A stretch of 64,000 nt of DNA from Megalopta genalis (GCF_051020955.1 NW_027476313.1:186001-250000); one strand, 5' to 3'; positions 43,441-58,900 are shown, counted from the stretch's first letter. Notes: generated by a model from the sequence alone, not told the origin. Made by a program: numbers and translations.

Positions 43441-45371
43441 CTCCTTTATTTCGCATGCAATTGAAGCTAAATCATGTATATCACAAGTATTTGAAGCTAA
43501 ACCATTTGTTTTACATGGATTCGAAAATCAGAGTTCTATTTCGCATTGATTTGAAGCCAAAGCATGTGTTTCTCATGGATTTGAAGCTAACTCGTTTCTA
43601 TCGCATGGATTTAAAGCTCACTCGATTGTTTCGCATGCTGAAGAAGCTAAATCTAGTATATCACAAGTATTTGTAGCTAAATAATATGTTTCGTATGGAT
43701 TCGAAGGTAACCCTTCTACCTCGTAGTGATTTTAAGCTAAATCATGGGTTTCTGATGGATTTAAAGCTAACTCGTTTGTTTCGCATGCAGATGAAGCTAA
43801 ATTATGTATACCACAACTATTTGAAGCTAAACCATTTGATTCCCATGGATTTGGAGCTAAGCCTACTACTCCGCATTGATTTGAAGCTAAATCATGTGTT
43901 TCGCTTGGATTTGAAGCTAACTCGTTTGTTTCGCATGCAGTTGAAGCAAAATCATGTATATCACAAGTATTTGAAGCTAAACCATTTGATTCGCATGGAT
44001 TTGAAGCTAAGTCTTCTACTTCGCATTGATTTGAAGCTGAATCATGTCTTACGCTTGGATTTGAAGCTCTCTCCCTTGTTTCTCATGCATTTGAAGCTAT
44101 ATCACTTATATCGCAAGTATTTGAAGCTAAACCATTTGTTTCGCATTGGTTTTGAAGCTAAGCCTTCTATTTCGCATTGATTTGAAGCTAAATCATGAGT
44201 TTCGCATGGATTTGAAGCTAACTCGTTTGTTTCGCATGGATTTGAAGCTAACTCGTTTGTTTCGCATGCAGTTGAAGCAAAATCATGTATATCACAAGTA
44301 TTAGAAGCTAAACCATTTGATTCGCATGGATTTGAAGCTAAGTCTTCTACTTCGCATTGATTTGAAGCTAAATCATGTCTTACGCTTGGATTTGAAGCTC
44401 TCTCCTTTGTTTCTCCAGCATTTGAAGCTATATCACTTATATCGCAAGTATTTGAAGCTAAATCATTTGTGTCGCATGGATTTGAAGCTAAGCCTTCTAT
44501 TTCGCATTGATTTGAAGCTAAATCATGAGTTTCGCATGGATTTGAAGCTAACTCGTTTGTTTCGCATGGATTTAAAGCTAACACGTTTGTTTCGCATGCA
44601 GTTGAAGCTAAATCATGTATATCACAAGTATTTGAAGGTAAACCATTTGTTTCGCCTGGATTTGAAGCTAAGACTTCTACTTCGCATGAAATTGAAGCTA
44701 AATCATGTGTTTCGTATGGATTTGAAGCTAACTCGTTTGTTTCGCATACAGTTGAAGCTAAATCATGTATATCACAAGTATTTGAAGCTAAACCATTTGT
44801 TTCGCATGGATTCGAAAATCAGTCTTCTATTTCGCAATGATTTGATGCTGAATCATGTGTTTCTCATGGATTTGAAGCTAACTCATTTGTTTCGCATGGA
44901 TTTGAAGCTAACTCGTTTGTTTCGCATGCAATTGAAGCTAAATCATGTATATCACAAGTATTTGAAGCTAAACCATTTGTTTTACATGTATTCGAAAATC
45001 AGAGTTCTATTTCGCATTGATTTGAAGCCAAAGCATGTGTTTCTCATGGATTTGAAGCTAACTCGTTTATATCGCATGGATTTAAAGCTCACTCGTTTGT
45101 TTCGCATGCTGAAGAAGCTAAATCTAGTATATCACAAGTATTTGTAGCTAAACCATTTGTTTCGTATGGATTCGAAGGTAACCCTTCTACCTCGTAGTGA
45201 TTTTAAGCTAAATCATGGGTTTCTGATGGATTTAAGGCTAACTCGTTTGTTTCGCAAGCAGATGAAGCTAAATTATGTATACCACTACTATTTGAAGCTA
45301 AACCATTTGATTCCCATGGATTTGGAGCTAAGCCTACTACTTCGCATTGATTTGAAGCTAAATCATGTGTT
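43441..45371. repeat. block duplication, offset 1471 bp
   Basis: About 43441-43900 recurs at about 44912-45371. Shared unusual monomers include TTTTACATGNATTCGAAAAT, GAAGAAGCTAAATCTAGTAT and CCCTTCTACCTCGTAGTGAT. The segment between is ordinary pentamer satellite. Confidence 0.75.
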
Positions 45372-46140
45372 TCGCATTGATTTGAATCTGAATCATGTGA
45401 TTCACTTGGATTTGATGCTAACCATTCTACTTCGCATTGATTTGAAGCTAAATCATGTGATTCGCATGGATTTGAAGGTAACTCTTTTGTTTCGCATGTA
45501 GTTGAAGCTAAATCATGTATATGACAAGTATTTGAAGCTAAACCATTTGATTCGCATTGATTTGAAGCTAAGTCTTCTACTTTGCATGAATTTGAAGCCA
45601 AACCATGTGTTTCGCTTGAATTTGAAGCTAACTCGCTTGTTTCGCATGCAGTTGAAGCTATATAATGAGTATTACAAGTATTTGAAGTTATATCATTTGT
45701 TTTGCATGGATTTGAAACAAAGCCTTCTACTTCGTATTGATTTGAACCTAAATCATGTTTTTCGCTTGGATTCGAAACTAAGCCTTCTACTTCGCATTGA
45801 TTTGAAGCTAAATCATGTGCTTCGCATGAATTTGAATCTAATTCGTTTGTTTTGCTTGAATTCGAAGCTATATCTCTTATATTCGCAAGTATTTGAAGTT
45901 CAATCATTCGTTTCGCATGGATTTGAAGCTAAGGCGTCTAGTTCGCATTGATTTGAAGCTAAATCATGTGTTTCGCTTGGATTTGAGGCTAATTCGTTTG
46001 TTTCGGATGCAGTTGAAGCTAAATCATGTATATCACAAGTATTTGTAGCAAAACCATTTGTTTCGCATGGTTTTGAAGCTAAGCTTTCTACTTCCCATTG
46101 GTTTGTAGCTAAGTCATGTGTTTTGCTTGGATTTGGAGCT

Positions 46141-49100
46141 AACTCGTTTGTTTCGCATGCAGTTGAAGCAAAATCATGTATATCACAAGTATTTGAAGTT
46201 AAACCATTTGATTCGCATGGATTTGATGCTAAGCCTTCTACTTCGCATTGATTTGAAGCTATATAAAGTGTTTCGTTTGGATATGAAGCAAACTCGTTTG
46301 TGTCGCATGCAGTTGAAGATATATCACTTATGTTCGCAAGTATTTGAAGCTAAATCATTCGTTTCGCATCGATTTGAAGATAAGCCTTCTACTTCGCATT
46401 AATTTGGAGCTAAATCATGATTTTCGCTTGGATTTGAAGCTAAGCCTCCTAGTTCGCATTGATTTGAAGAAAATCATGTGTTTGGCTTGGATTTGCAGTT
46501 AAATCGCTTGTTTCGCATGCAGTTGAAGCTGAATCATATATAAAACAAGTATTTGAAGCTAAACCCTTTGCTTCGCCTGGATTTGAACCTAATTCTTCTA
46601 CTACGCATTGATTTGAAGTTAAATTATGTGTTACGCTGGGATTTGAAGCTCATTCGTTTGTTTCGCCTGCATTTGAAGCTATATCACTTATATCGAAAGT
46701 ATTTGTAGCTAAACCATTTGTTTCTAATGTATTTCAAGCTAAGCCTTCCACTTCGAACTGATTTGAAACTAAGTAATGTGTTTCGCTTGGATTTCTTGCT
46801 AAAGCGTTTGTTTCGAGTGCAGTTGAAGCAACATCATGTATATCACAATTATTTGAGGGCTAAGCCATTTGTATCTCATGTTTTCGAAGCTAAGCCGTCT
46901 ACTTCGCATTGATTTGAAGCTAAGTCATGTGTTTGTCATGGATTTCAAGCTAACACGTTTCTATCGCATGGATTTAAAGCTAACTCGTTTGTTCCGCCTG
47001 CATTTGAAGCTAAATCATGTATATCACAAATATTTGAAGCTAAACCATTTGTTTCGCATGGATTCGAAAGTAAGCCTTCTACTTCGCATTGAATTGGAGC
47101 TAAATCATGTGTTTCGCATGGATTTGAAGCCAACTCCTTTATTTCGCATGCAGTTGAAGCTAAATCATGTGTTTCGCATGAATTTTAATATAACTAGTTT
47201 GTTTTGCTTGAATTCGAAGCTATATCACTTACATTCGCAAGTATTTGAAGTTCAATCATTCGTTTCGCATGGATTTGAAGCTAAGGCTTCTAGTTCGCAT
47301 TGTTTTGAATCTAAATCATATGTTTCGCATGGATTTGAAACTAACTCGTTTGTTTCTGATGCAGTTGAATCTAAATAATGTATATCACATGTATTTGAAG
47401 CTTCTTCTTCGCATTGATTTGAAGCTAAATCGTGTGTTTCGCATGTATTCGAAGCTAACTCGTTTGTTTCGCCTGCATTTGAAGCTATATCACTTATATT
47501 CGCAAGTATTTGACGGTCAATCATTCGTTTCGCATGAATTTGAAGCTAAGCCTTCTACTTCCTTTGATTTGAAACTAAATCATGTGTTCTCTTGGATTTG
47601 AAGCTAACTCATTGTTTCGCATGCAGTTGAAGCTTAATCATGTTTATCACATGTATTGGAAGCAAAACCATTTGATTCGCATGAATTTGAAACTAAATGA
47701 TGTGGTTCACATGAATTGAAGCTGACTCGTTTGTTTCGCATGCATTTGAAGCTATATCACTTATATCGCAAGTATTTGAAGCTAAATCATTTGTGTCGCA
47801 TGGATTTGAAGCTAAGCCTCCTACTTCGTATTGATTTGAAGCTAAATCATGCATTCGCTTGGATTTGTAGCCAACTCGTTTGTTTCGCCTGCAGTTGAAG
47901 TTAAATCATGTATATCACAATTATTTGAAGCTGAACCATTTGTTTCGCATGGATTTGAAGCTAAGCCTTCTACTTCGCATTCATTTGATGCTAAATCACG
48001 TGTTTCGCATTGATTTGAAGATAACTCGTTTGTTTCGCCTGCATTTGAACCAATATCACTTATATTCGCCAGTATTTGAAGATAAATCATTCGTTTCGCA
48101 TGGATTTGAAGCTAAGCCTCCTACTTCGTATTGATTTGAAGCTAAATCATGTATTCGCTTGGATTAGAAGCCAACTCGTTTGTTTCGCCTGCATTTGATT
48201 CTAAATCATGTATTTTACAAGTATTTGAACCTAAACCATTTGTTTCTCATGTATTTGAAGCTAAGCCTTCTACTTCGCATTGATTTGAAGCTAAATCATG
48301 TGTTTCGCATGAGTTTGAAGATAACTCCTTTGTTTCGCATGCATTTGAAGCTAAATCATGTATATCACAAGTATTTGAAGCAAAACCATTTGTTTTGCAT
48401 TGATTTAAAGCTAAGCCTTCTACTTCGCATTGATTTGAAGCTAAATCTTGTGTTTCGCATGTATTCGAAGCTAACTCGTTTGTTTCGCCTGCATTTGAAG
48501 CTATATCACTTATATTCGCAAGTATTTGACGGTCAATCATTCGTTTCGCGTGAATTTGAAGCTAAGCCTTCTACTTCGCATTGATTTGAATCTAAATCAT
48601 ATGATTCACTTGGATTTGATGCTAACCCTTCTACTTCGCATTGATTTGAAGCTAAATCATGTGTTTGGTATGGATTTGAAACTAACTCGGTTGTTTCGCC
48701 TGCAGTTGAAGCTAAATCATGTATATCACAAGTATTTGAAGCTAAACCATTTGTTTCGCATGGATTCGAAAATCATCCTTCTATTTCGCATTGATTTGAA
48801 GCTAAATCATGAGTTTCGCATGGATTTGAAGCTAACTCGTTTGTTTCGCATGGATTTGAAGCTAACTAATTTGTTTCGCATGCAGTTGAAGCAAAATCAT
48901 GTATATCACAAGTAATTGAAGATAAACCATTTGATTCGCATGGATTTGGATCTAAACATTCTACTTCGCATTGATTCGGAGCAAAATCATGTGTTTCGCA
49001 TGGATTTATAGCTAACACGTCTGTTTCGCCTGCATTTGAAGCTAAATCATGTATATCGTAAGTAATTGAAGCTAAACCATTTGTTTCGCATGGATTCGAA

Positions 49101-51640
49101 AATCAGTCTTCTATTTCGCAATGATTTGATGCTGAATCATGTGTTTCTCATGGATTTGAAGCTAACTCATTTGTTTCGCATGGATTTGAAGCTAACTCGC
49201 TTGTTTCGCATGCAGTTGAAGCAAAATCATGTATATCACAAGTATTTGAAGTTAAACCATTTGATTCGCATGGATTTGATGCTAAGCCTTCTACTTCGCA
49301 TTGATTTGAAGCTATATAAAGTGTTTCGTTTGGATATGAAGCAAACTCGTTTGTGTCGCATGCAGTTGAAGATATATCACTTATGTTCGCAAGTATTTGA
49401 AGCTAAATCATTCGTTTCGCATCGATTTGAAGATAAGCCTTCTACTTCGCATGAATTTGGTGCTAAATCATGATTTTCGCTTGGATTTGAAGCTAAGCCT
49501 CCTAGTTCGCATTGATTTGAAGAAAATCATGTGTTTGGCTTGGATTTGCAGTTAAATCGCTTGTTTCGCATGCAGTTGAAGCTGAATCATATATAAAACA
49601 AGTATTTGAAGCTAAACCCTTTGCTTCGCCTGGATTTGAACCTAATTCTTCTACTACGCATTGATTTGAAGTTAAATTATGTGTTACGCTGGGATTTGAA
49701 GCTCATTCGTTTGTTTCGCCTGCATTTGAAGCTATATCACTTATATCGAAAGTATTTGTAGCTAAACCATTTGTTTCTAATGTATTTCAAGCTAAGCCTT
49801 CCACTTCGAACTGATTTGAAACTAAGTAATGTGTTTCGCTTGGATTTCTTGCTAAAGCGTTTGTTTCGAGTGCAGTTGAAGCAACATCATGTATATTACA
49901 ATTATTTGAGGGCTAAGCCATTTGTATCTCATGTTTTCGAAGCTAAGCCGTCTACTTCGCATTGATTTGAAGCTAAGTCATGTGTTTGTCATGGATTTCA
50001 AGCTAACACGTTTCTATCGCATGGATTTAAAGCTAACTCGTTTGTTCCGCCTGCATTTGAAGCTAAATCATGTATATCACAAATATTTGAAGCTAAACCA
50101 TTTGTTTCGCATGGATTCGAAAGTAAGCCTTCTACTTCGCATTGAATTGGAGCTAAATCATGTGTTTCGCATGGATTTGAAGCCAACTCCTTTATTTCGC
50201 ATGCAGTTGAAGCTAAATCATGTGTTTCGCATGAATTTGAATATAACTAGTTTGTTTTGCTTGAATTCGAAGCTATATCACTTACATTCGCAAGTATTTG
50301 AAGTTCAATCATTCGTTTCGCATGGATTTGAAGCTAAGGCTTCTAGTTCGCATTGTTTTGAATCTAAATCATATGTTTCGCATGGATTTGAAACTAACTC
50401 GTTTGTTTCTGATGCAGTTGAATCTAAATAATGTATATCACATGTATTTGAAGCTTCTTCTTAGCATTGATTTTAAGCTAAATCGTGTGTTTCGCATGTA
50501 TTCGAAGCTAACTCGTTTGTTTCGCCTGCATTTGAAGCTATATCACTTATATTCGCAAGTATTTGACGGTCAATCATTCGTTTCGCATGAATTTGAAGCT
50601 AAGCCTTCTACTTCCTTTGATTTGAAACTAAATCATGTGTTCTCTTGGATTTGAAGCTAACTCATTGTTTCGCATGCAGTTGAAGCTGAATCATGTTTAT
50701 CACATGTATTGGAAGCAAAACCATTTGATTCGCATGAATTTGAAACTAAATGATGTGGTTCACATGAATTGAAGCTGACTCGTTTGTTTCGCATGCATTT
50801 GAAGCTATATCACTTATATCGCAAGTATTTGAAGCTAAATCATTTGTGTCGCATGGATTTGAAGCTATGCCTCCTACTTCGTATTGATTTGAAGCTAAAT
50901 CATGCATTCGCTTGGATTTGTAGCCAACTCGTTTGTTTCGCCTGCAGTTGAAGTTAAATCATGTATATCACAATTATTTGAAGCTGAACCATTTGTTTCG
51001 CATGGATTTGAAGCTAAGCCTTCTACTTCGCATTCATTTGATGCTAAATCACGTGTTTCGCATTGATTTGAAGATAACTCGTTTGTTTCGCCTGCATTTG
51101 AACCAATATCACTTATATTCGCCAGTATTTGAAGATAAATCATTCGTTTCGCATGGATTTGAAGCTAAGCCTCCTACTTCGTATTGATTTGAAGCTAAAT
51201 CATGTATTCGCTTGGATTAGAAGCCAACTCGTTTGTTTCGCCTGCATTTGATTCTAAATCATGTATTTTACAAGTATTTGAACCTAAACCATTTGTTTCT
51301 CATGTATTTGAAGCTAAGCCTTCTACTTCGCATTGATTTGAAGCTAAATCATGTGTTTCGCATGAGTTTGAAGATAACTCCTTTGTTTCGCATGCATTTG
51401 AAGCTAAATCATGTATATCACAAGTATTTGAAGCAAAACCATTTGTTTTGCATTGATTTAAAGCTAAGCCTTCTACTTCGCATTGATTTGAAGCTAAATC
51501 TTGTGTTTCGCATGTATTCGAAGCTAACTCGTCTGATTCGCCTGCATTTGAAGCTATATCACTTATATTCGCAAGTATTTGACGGTCAATCATTCGTTTC
51601 GCGTGAATTTGAAGCTAAGCCTTCTACTTCGCATTGATTT
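46141..51640. repeat. block duplication, offset 3053 bp
   Basis: About 46141-48587 recurs at 49194-51640 at a constant 3053-bp offset, with only scattered differences (for example CTTCTTCTTCGCATTG against CTTCTTCTTAGCATTG). The high identity suggests a recent unequal exchange. Part of this block (about 47842-48570) is also similar to 39593-40320. Confidence 0.85.
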
Positions 51641-52849
51641 GAAGCTAAGCCTTCTACTTCGCATTGATTTGAATCTAAATGATATGATTCACTTGGATTT
51701 GATGCTAACCCTTCTACTTCGCATTGATGTGAAGCTAAATCATGAGTTTCGCTTGGATTTTTAGTTAACACGTTTGTTTCACATACAGTTGAAGCTCAAT
51801 CATGTATGTCACAAGTATTTGAAGCTGAACAATTTGTTTTGCATGGGTTTGAATCAAAGCCTTCTACTTCGCATTGATTTGAAGCTAAATCGTGTGTTTC
51901 GCAAGTATTCGAAGCTAACTCGTTTGTTTCGCCTGCATTTGAAGCTATATCACTTATATTCGCAAGTATTTGACGGTCAATCATTCGTTTCGCGTGAATT
52001 TGAAACTAAGCCTTCTACTTCGCATTGATTTGAATCTAAATCATATGATTCACTTGGATTTGATGCTAACCCTTCTACTTCGCATTGATTTGAAGCTAAA
52101 TCATGTGTTTGGTATGGATTTGAAACTAACTCGGTTGTTTCGCCTGCATTCGAAGTTATATCACGTATAATCGCATGTATTTGAAGTTCAGTCATTCGTT
52201 TCGCATGGATTTGAAGCTAAGCCTTCTACTTCGCATTGATTTGAAGCTAAATCATATGTTTCGCTTGGATTTGAAAGTAACACGTTTGTTTCACATGCAG
52301 TTGAAGCTCAATCATGTATATCACAAGTATTTGAAGCTGAACAATTTGTTTCGCTTGAATATTAAGTTAAGCCATGTGTTTCGCATGAGTATTAAGCTAA
52401 ACCATGTGTTTGGAATGAATTTGAAGCTAAATCATGTGTTTCGCATAGATTTGAAGCTAACTCGTTTGTTTCGAATGCAGTTGAAGCTAAATCATGTATA
52501 TCACAAGTATTTCAAGCTAAACCATTTGTTTCTCATAGATTTGAAGCTAAGCCTTCTAGTTCGCATTGATTTCAAGCTAAATCTTGTGTTTCGCATGGAT
52601 TTGAAGCTAAGCCTTCTACTTCGCAATGATTTGAAGCTAAATCATGTGTTTCGCTTGGATTTGAAGCTAACTTGTTTGATGTTTCATACATGTGACGCCA
52701 AATCGTGTATAAAAAAAGTATTTCAAGCTAAAGTATTTGTTTCGCATAGATTTGAAGCTAAGCCTTCTAGTTCGCATTGATTTCAAGCTAAATCACGTGT
52801 TTCGCTTGGATTTGAAGCTAAGCCTTCTACTTCGCTTGATTTTGAAGCT

Positions 52850-54518
52850 AAATCATGTGTTTCGCATGAATTTGAATATAACTCGTTTGTTTTGCTTGAA
52901 TTCGAAGCTATATCACTTATATTCGCAAGTATTTGTAGTTCAATCATTCGTTTCGCATGGATTTGAAGCTAAGGCTTCTAGTTCGCATTGATTTGAAGCT
53001 AAATCATATGTTTCACATGGATTTGAAACTAACTCGTTTGTTTCTGATGCAGTTGAATCTAAATAATGTATATCACATGTATTTGAAGCTTCTTCTTCGC
53101 ATTGATTTTAAGCTAAATCGTGTGTTTCGCATGTATTCGAAGCTAACTCGTTTGTTTCGCCTGCATTTGAAGCTATATCACTTATATTCGCAAGTATTTG
53201 ACGGTCAATCATTCGTTTCGCATGAATTTGAAGCTAAGCCTTCTACTTCGCTTTGATTTGAAACTAAATCATGTGTTCTCTTGGATTTGAAGCTAACTCA
53301 TTGTTTTGCATGCAGTTGAAGCTGAATCATGTTTATCACATGTATTGGAAGCAAAACCATTTGATTCGCATGAATTTGAAACTAAATGATGTGGTTCACA
53401 TGAATTGAAGCTGACTCGTTTGTTTCGCATGCATTTGAAGCTATATCACTTATATCGCAAGTATTTGAAGCTAAATCATTTGTGTCGCATGGATTTGAAG
53501 CTAAGCCTTCTCCTTCGCATTGATTTGAAGCTAAATCATGTCTTACGCTTGGATTTGAAGCTCTCTCCTTTGTTTCTCCTGCATTTGAAGCTATATCACT
53601 TATATCGCAAGTATTTGAAGCTAAACCATTCGCTTCGCATGGATTTGAAGATAAGCCTTCAACTTCGCATTGATTTGTAGCTAAATCATGTGTTTCGCTT
53701 GGATTTGAAATCTGCTCGTTTGTTTCTCAGGCAGTTGAAGCTAAATCACGTATATCACAATTATTTGAAGCTAAACCATTCGTTTCGCATGGATTTGAAG
53801 CTAAGGCTTCTACTTCGCATTGACTTGAAGCTAAATCATGTGTTTCGCATGAATTTGAATATAACTCGTTTGTTTTGCTTGAATTCGAAGCTATATCACT
53901 TATATTCGCAAGTATTTGAAGTTCAATCAGTCGTTTCGCATGGATTTGAAGCTAAGGCTTCTAGTTCGCATTGATTTGAAGCTAAATCATATGTTTCACA
54001 TGGATTTGAAACTAACTCGTTTGTTTCTGATGCAGTTGAATCTAAATAATGTATATCACATGTATTTGAAGCTTCTTCTTCGCATTGATTTTAAGCTAAA
54101 TCGTATGTTTCGCATGTATTCGAAGCTAACTCGTTTGTTTCGCCTGCATTTGAAGCTATATCACTTATATTCGCAAGTATTTGACGGTCAATCATTCGTT
54201 TCGCATGAATTTGAAGCTAAGCCTTCTACTTCGCTTTGATTTGAAACTAAATCATGTGTTCTCTTGGATTTGAAGCTAACTCATTGTTTCGCATGCAGTT
54301 GAAGCTGAATCATGTTTATCACATGTATTGGAAGCAAAACCATTTGATTCGCATGAATTTGAAACTAAATGATGTGGTTCACATGAATTGAAGCTGACTC
54401 GTTTGTTTCGCATGCATTTGAAGCTATATCACTTATATCGCAAGTATTTGAAGCTAAATCATTTGTGTCGCATGGATTTGAAGCTAAGCCTTCTACTTCG
54501 CATTGATTTGAAGCTAAA
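52850..54518. repeat. block duplication, offset 983 bp
   Basis: About 52850-53535 recurs at 53833-54518, with almost the same variant monomers in the same order. The same block type also appears at about 56440-57090 and 62695-63345. Confidence 0.8.
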
Positions 54519-55919
54519 TCATTTGTTTTTCATGGATTTGAAGCTAACTCGTTTCTATCGCATGGATTTAAAGCTAACTCCTTTGTCTCGCCTGCATTTG
54601 AAGCTAAATCATGTATATCACAAATATTTGAAGCTAAACCATTTGTTTCCCATGGATTTGAAGTTAAGCCTTCGACTTCGCATTCATTTGTAGCTAAATC
54701 ATATGTTCCGCCTGGATTTCAAGATAACTCGATTGTTTCGCATGCAGTTGAAGCTCAATCATGTATATCTCAAGTATTTGAAGCTAAACCATTTGAGTCG
54801 CATGGATTTGATGCTAAGCCTTCTACTTCGCATTGATTTGAAGCTATATAAAGTGTTTCGTTTGGATATGAAGCAAACTCGTTTGTGTCGCATGCAGTTG
54901 AAGATATATCACTTATGTTCGCAAGTATTTGAAGCTAAATCATTCGTTTCGCATCGATTTGAAAATAAGCCTTCTACTTCGCATTAATTTGGAGCTAAAT
55001 CATGATTTTCGCTTGGATTTGAAGCTAACTCGTTTGTTTCGCATGCAGTTGAAGCTCAATCATGTATCTCACAAGTATTTGAAGCTAAACCATTTGTTTC
55101 GCATGGATTTGAAGCTAAGCCTTCTCCTTCGCATTGATTTGAAGCTAAATCATGTCTTACGATTGGATTTGAAGCTCTCTCCTTTGTTTCTCCTGCATTT
55201 GAAGCTATATCACTTATATCGCAAGTATTTGAAGCTAAATCATTTGTGTCGCATGGATTTGATTCTAAGCCTTCTACTTCGCTTTGATTTGGAGCTAAAT
55301 CGTGAGTTTCGCAAGGATTTAAAGCTCACACGTTTGTTTCGCATGCAGTTGAAGCTAAATCATGAATATCACAAGTATTTGAAGATAATCCATTTGATTC
55401 GCATGGATTTGAAGCTAAGCCTCCTATTTCGCAATGATTCGAAGCTAAATCATGCGTTTCGCATGAAATTGAAACTATTTCGTTTGTTTCGCATTGATTT
55501 GAAGCTAACTCGTTTGTTTCGCCTGCATTTGAAGCTAAATCATGTATATCGCTAATATTTGAAGCTAATCCATTTGTTTGCATGGATTCGAAGATAAACC
55601 TTCTACTTCGTATTGATTTTAAGTTAAATCATGTGTTTCACATGGATTTAAAGATAATTCGTTTGTTTCGCATGCAGTTGATTCTAAATCATGTATATCA
55701 CAAGTATTTGAAGCTAAACCATTTGTTTCGCATGGATTCGAAAATCAGTCTTCTATTTCGCAATGATTTGATGATGAATCATGTGTTTCTCATGGATTTG
55801 AAGCTAACTCATTTGTTTCGCATGGATTTGAAGCTAACTCGCTTGTTTCGCATGCAGTTGAAGCTTAATCATGTATTTCGCTTCGATTTGAAGCTAAGCC
55901 TTCTACTTCGCAATGATTT

Positions 55920-58900
55920 GAAGCTAAATCATGTGTTTCGCTTGGATTTGAAGCTAACTTGTTTGATGTTTCATACAGGTGACGCCAAATCGTGTATAAA
56001 AAAAGTATTTGAAGCTAAATCATGCGTTTCGCATGGATTTGAATCTAACTCGTTTGTTTCGTATGCAGTTGAAGCTAAATCATGTTTATCACAAGTATCT
56101 GAATCTAAACCATCTGCTTCCCATGAATATTAAGCTAAACCATGTGTTTCGCATGAATTTGAAGCTAAGTCATTTGTTTCGCATGGATTTGACGCTATAT
56201 CACTTGTATTCGCAAGTATTTGAAGCTAAACCATTCGCTTCGCATGGATTTGAAGATAAGCCTTCAACTTCGCATTGATTTGTAGCTAAATCATGTGTTT
56301 CGCTTGGATTTGAAATCTGCTCGTTTGTTTCTCAGGCAGTTGAAGCTAAATCACGTATATCACAATTATTAGAAGCTAAACCATTCGTTTCGCATGGATT
56401 TGAAGCTAAGGCTTCTACTTCGCATTGACTTGAAGCTAAATCATGTGTTTCGCATGAATTTGAATATAACTCGTTTGTTTTGCTTGAATTCGAAGCTATA
56501 TCACTTATATTCGCAAGTATTTGAAGTTCAATCATTCGTTTCGCATGGATTTGAAGCTAAGGCTTCTAGTTCGCATTGATTTGAAGCTAAATCATATGTT
56601 TCGCATGGATTTGAAACTAACTCGTTTGTTTCTGATGCAGTTGAATCTAAATAATGTATATCACATGTATTTGAAGCTTCTTCTTCGCATTGATTTTAAG
56701 CTAAATCGTGTGTTTCGCATGTATTCGAAGCTAACTCGTTTGTTTCGCCTGCATTTGAAGCTATATCACTTATATTCGCAAGTATTTGACGGTCAATCAT
56801 TCGTTTCGCATGAATTTGAAGCTAAGCCTTCTACTTCGCTTTGATTTGAAACTAAATCATGTGTTCTCTTGGATTTGAAGCTAACTCATTGTTTCGCATG
56901 CAGTTGAAGCTGAATCATGTTTATCACATGTATTGGAAGCAAAACCATTTGATTCGCATGAATTTGAAACTAAATGATGTGGTTCACATAAATTGAAGCT
57001 GACTCGTTTGTTTCGCATGCATTTGAAGCTATATCACTTATATCGCAAGTATTTGAAGCTAAATCATTTGTGTCGCATGGATTTGAAGCTAAGCCTCCTA
57101 CTTCGTATTGATTTGAAGCTAAATCATGTATTCGCTTGGATTTGTAGTCAACTCGTTTGTTTCGCCTGCAGTTGAAGTTAATTCATGTATATCACAATTA
57201 TTTGAAGCTGAACCATTTGTTTCGCATGGATTTGAAGCTAAGCCTTCTACTTCGCATTCATTTGATGCTAAATCACGTGTTTCGCATTGATTTGAAGATA
57301 ACTCGTTTGTTTCGCCTGCATTTGAAGCTAAATCATGTATATCACAAGTATTTGAAGCAAAACCATTTGTTTTGCATTGATTTAAAGCTAAGCCTTCTAC
57401 TTCGCATTGATTTGAAGCTAAATCTTGTGTTTCGCATGTATTCGAAGCTAACTCGTCTGATTCGCCTGCATTTGAAGCTATATCACTTATATTCGCAAGT
57501 ATTTGACGGTCAATCATTCGTTTCGCGTGAATTTGAAGCTAAGCCTTCTACTTCGCATTGATTTGAATGTAAATCATGTGATTCACTTGGATTTGATGCT
57601 AACCCTTCTACTTCGCATTGATTTGAAGCTAAATCATGAATTTCGCTTGGATTTGTAGTTAACACGTTTGTTTCACATACAGTTGAAGCTCAATCATGTA
57701 TATCACAAGTATTTGAAGCTGAACAATTTGTTTCGCATGAATATTAAGTTAAACCATGTGCTTCGCATGAATATGAATCTAAACGATGTGTTTCGCATGA
57801 ATTTAAAGTTAAATCATTTATATCAAAATTATATGAAACTAAACCATTTGTTTTGCATGGTTTCGAAGATAAACCTTCTACTTCGCATGAATTTGAAACT
57901 AAATCATATGTGTCGCATGGATTTGAAGGTAACACGTCTATTTCACATGCAGTTGAAGCTCAATCATGTGTATCACAAGTATTTGAAGTTGAACAATTTG
58001 TTTCGCATGAATATTAAGTTAAACCATGTGTTTCGCATGCATTTGAAGATATATCACTTATATCGCAAGTATTTGATGCTAATTCATTTGTTTCGCATGG
58101 ATTTGAAGCTAAGTCTCCAACTTCGCATTGATTTGAAGCTAAATCATGTGTTTTACATGGATTTGAAGCAAACACGTTTGTTTCGCATGCATTTGAAGCT
58201 GTATCACTTATATTCGCAAGTATTTATAGGTCAATCATTCGTTTCGCATGGATTTGAAGCTAATGCTTCTACTTCGCATTGATTTGAAGCTGGGTCATGT
58301 GATTCGCTTGGATTTGAATTTCACTCGTTTGTTTCGCCTGCATTTGAAGCTATATCACTTATATCGCAAGTATATGAATCTAAATAATCTGTGTCGCATG
58401 GATTTGATGCTAATGTTTCTACTTCGCATTGATTTGAAGCTGAATCATGTGTTTCGCATGGATTTGAAGGTAACTCGTTTGTTTAGCATGCAGTTGAAGC
58501 TATCTCATGTATATCACAAGTATTTGAAGCTAATTCATTTTTAGCATGGATTTGAAGCTAAGCCTTCTACTTCGCATTGACTAGAAGCTAAATCATATGT
58601 TTCGCATCGATTTGAAGCTAACTGGTTTGTTTCGCCTGCATTTGAAGCTATATCACTTATATTCGCAGGTATTTGTTTTGCATGGATTAGAAGCTAACTC
58701 GTTGGTTTGCCTTCATTTGAAGCTATATCACATATATCGCAAGTATATGAATCTAAATAATTTCGGTCGCATGGATTTGATGCTAATCCTTCTACTTCGC
58801 ATTGATTTGAAGCTAAATGATGTGTTTCGTATGGATTTGAAGATAACTCGTTTATTTAGCATGCAGTTAAAGTTAAATCATGTATATCACAAGTATTTGA

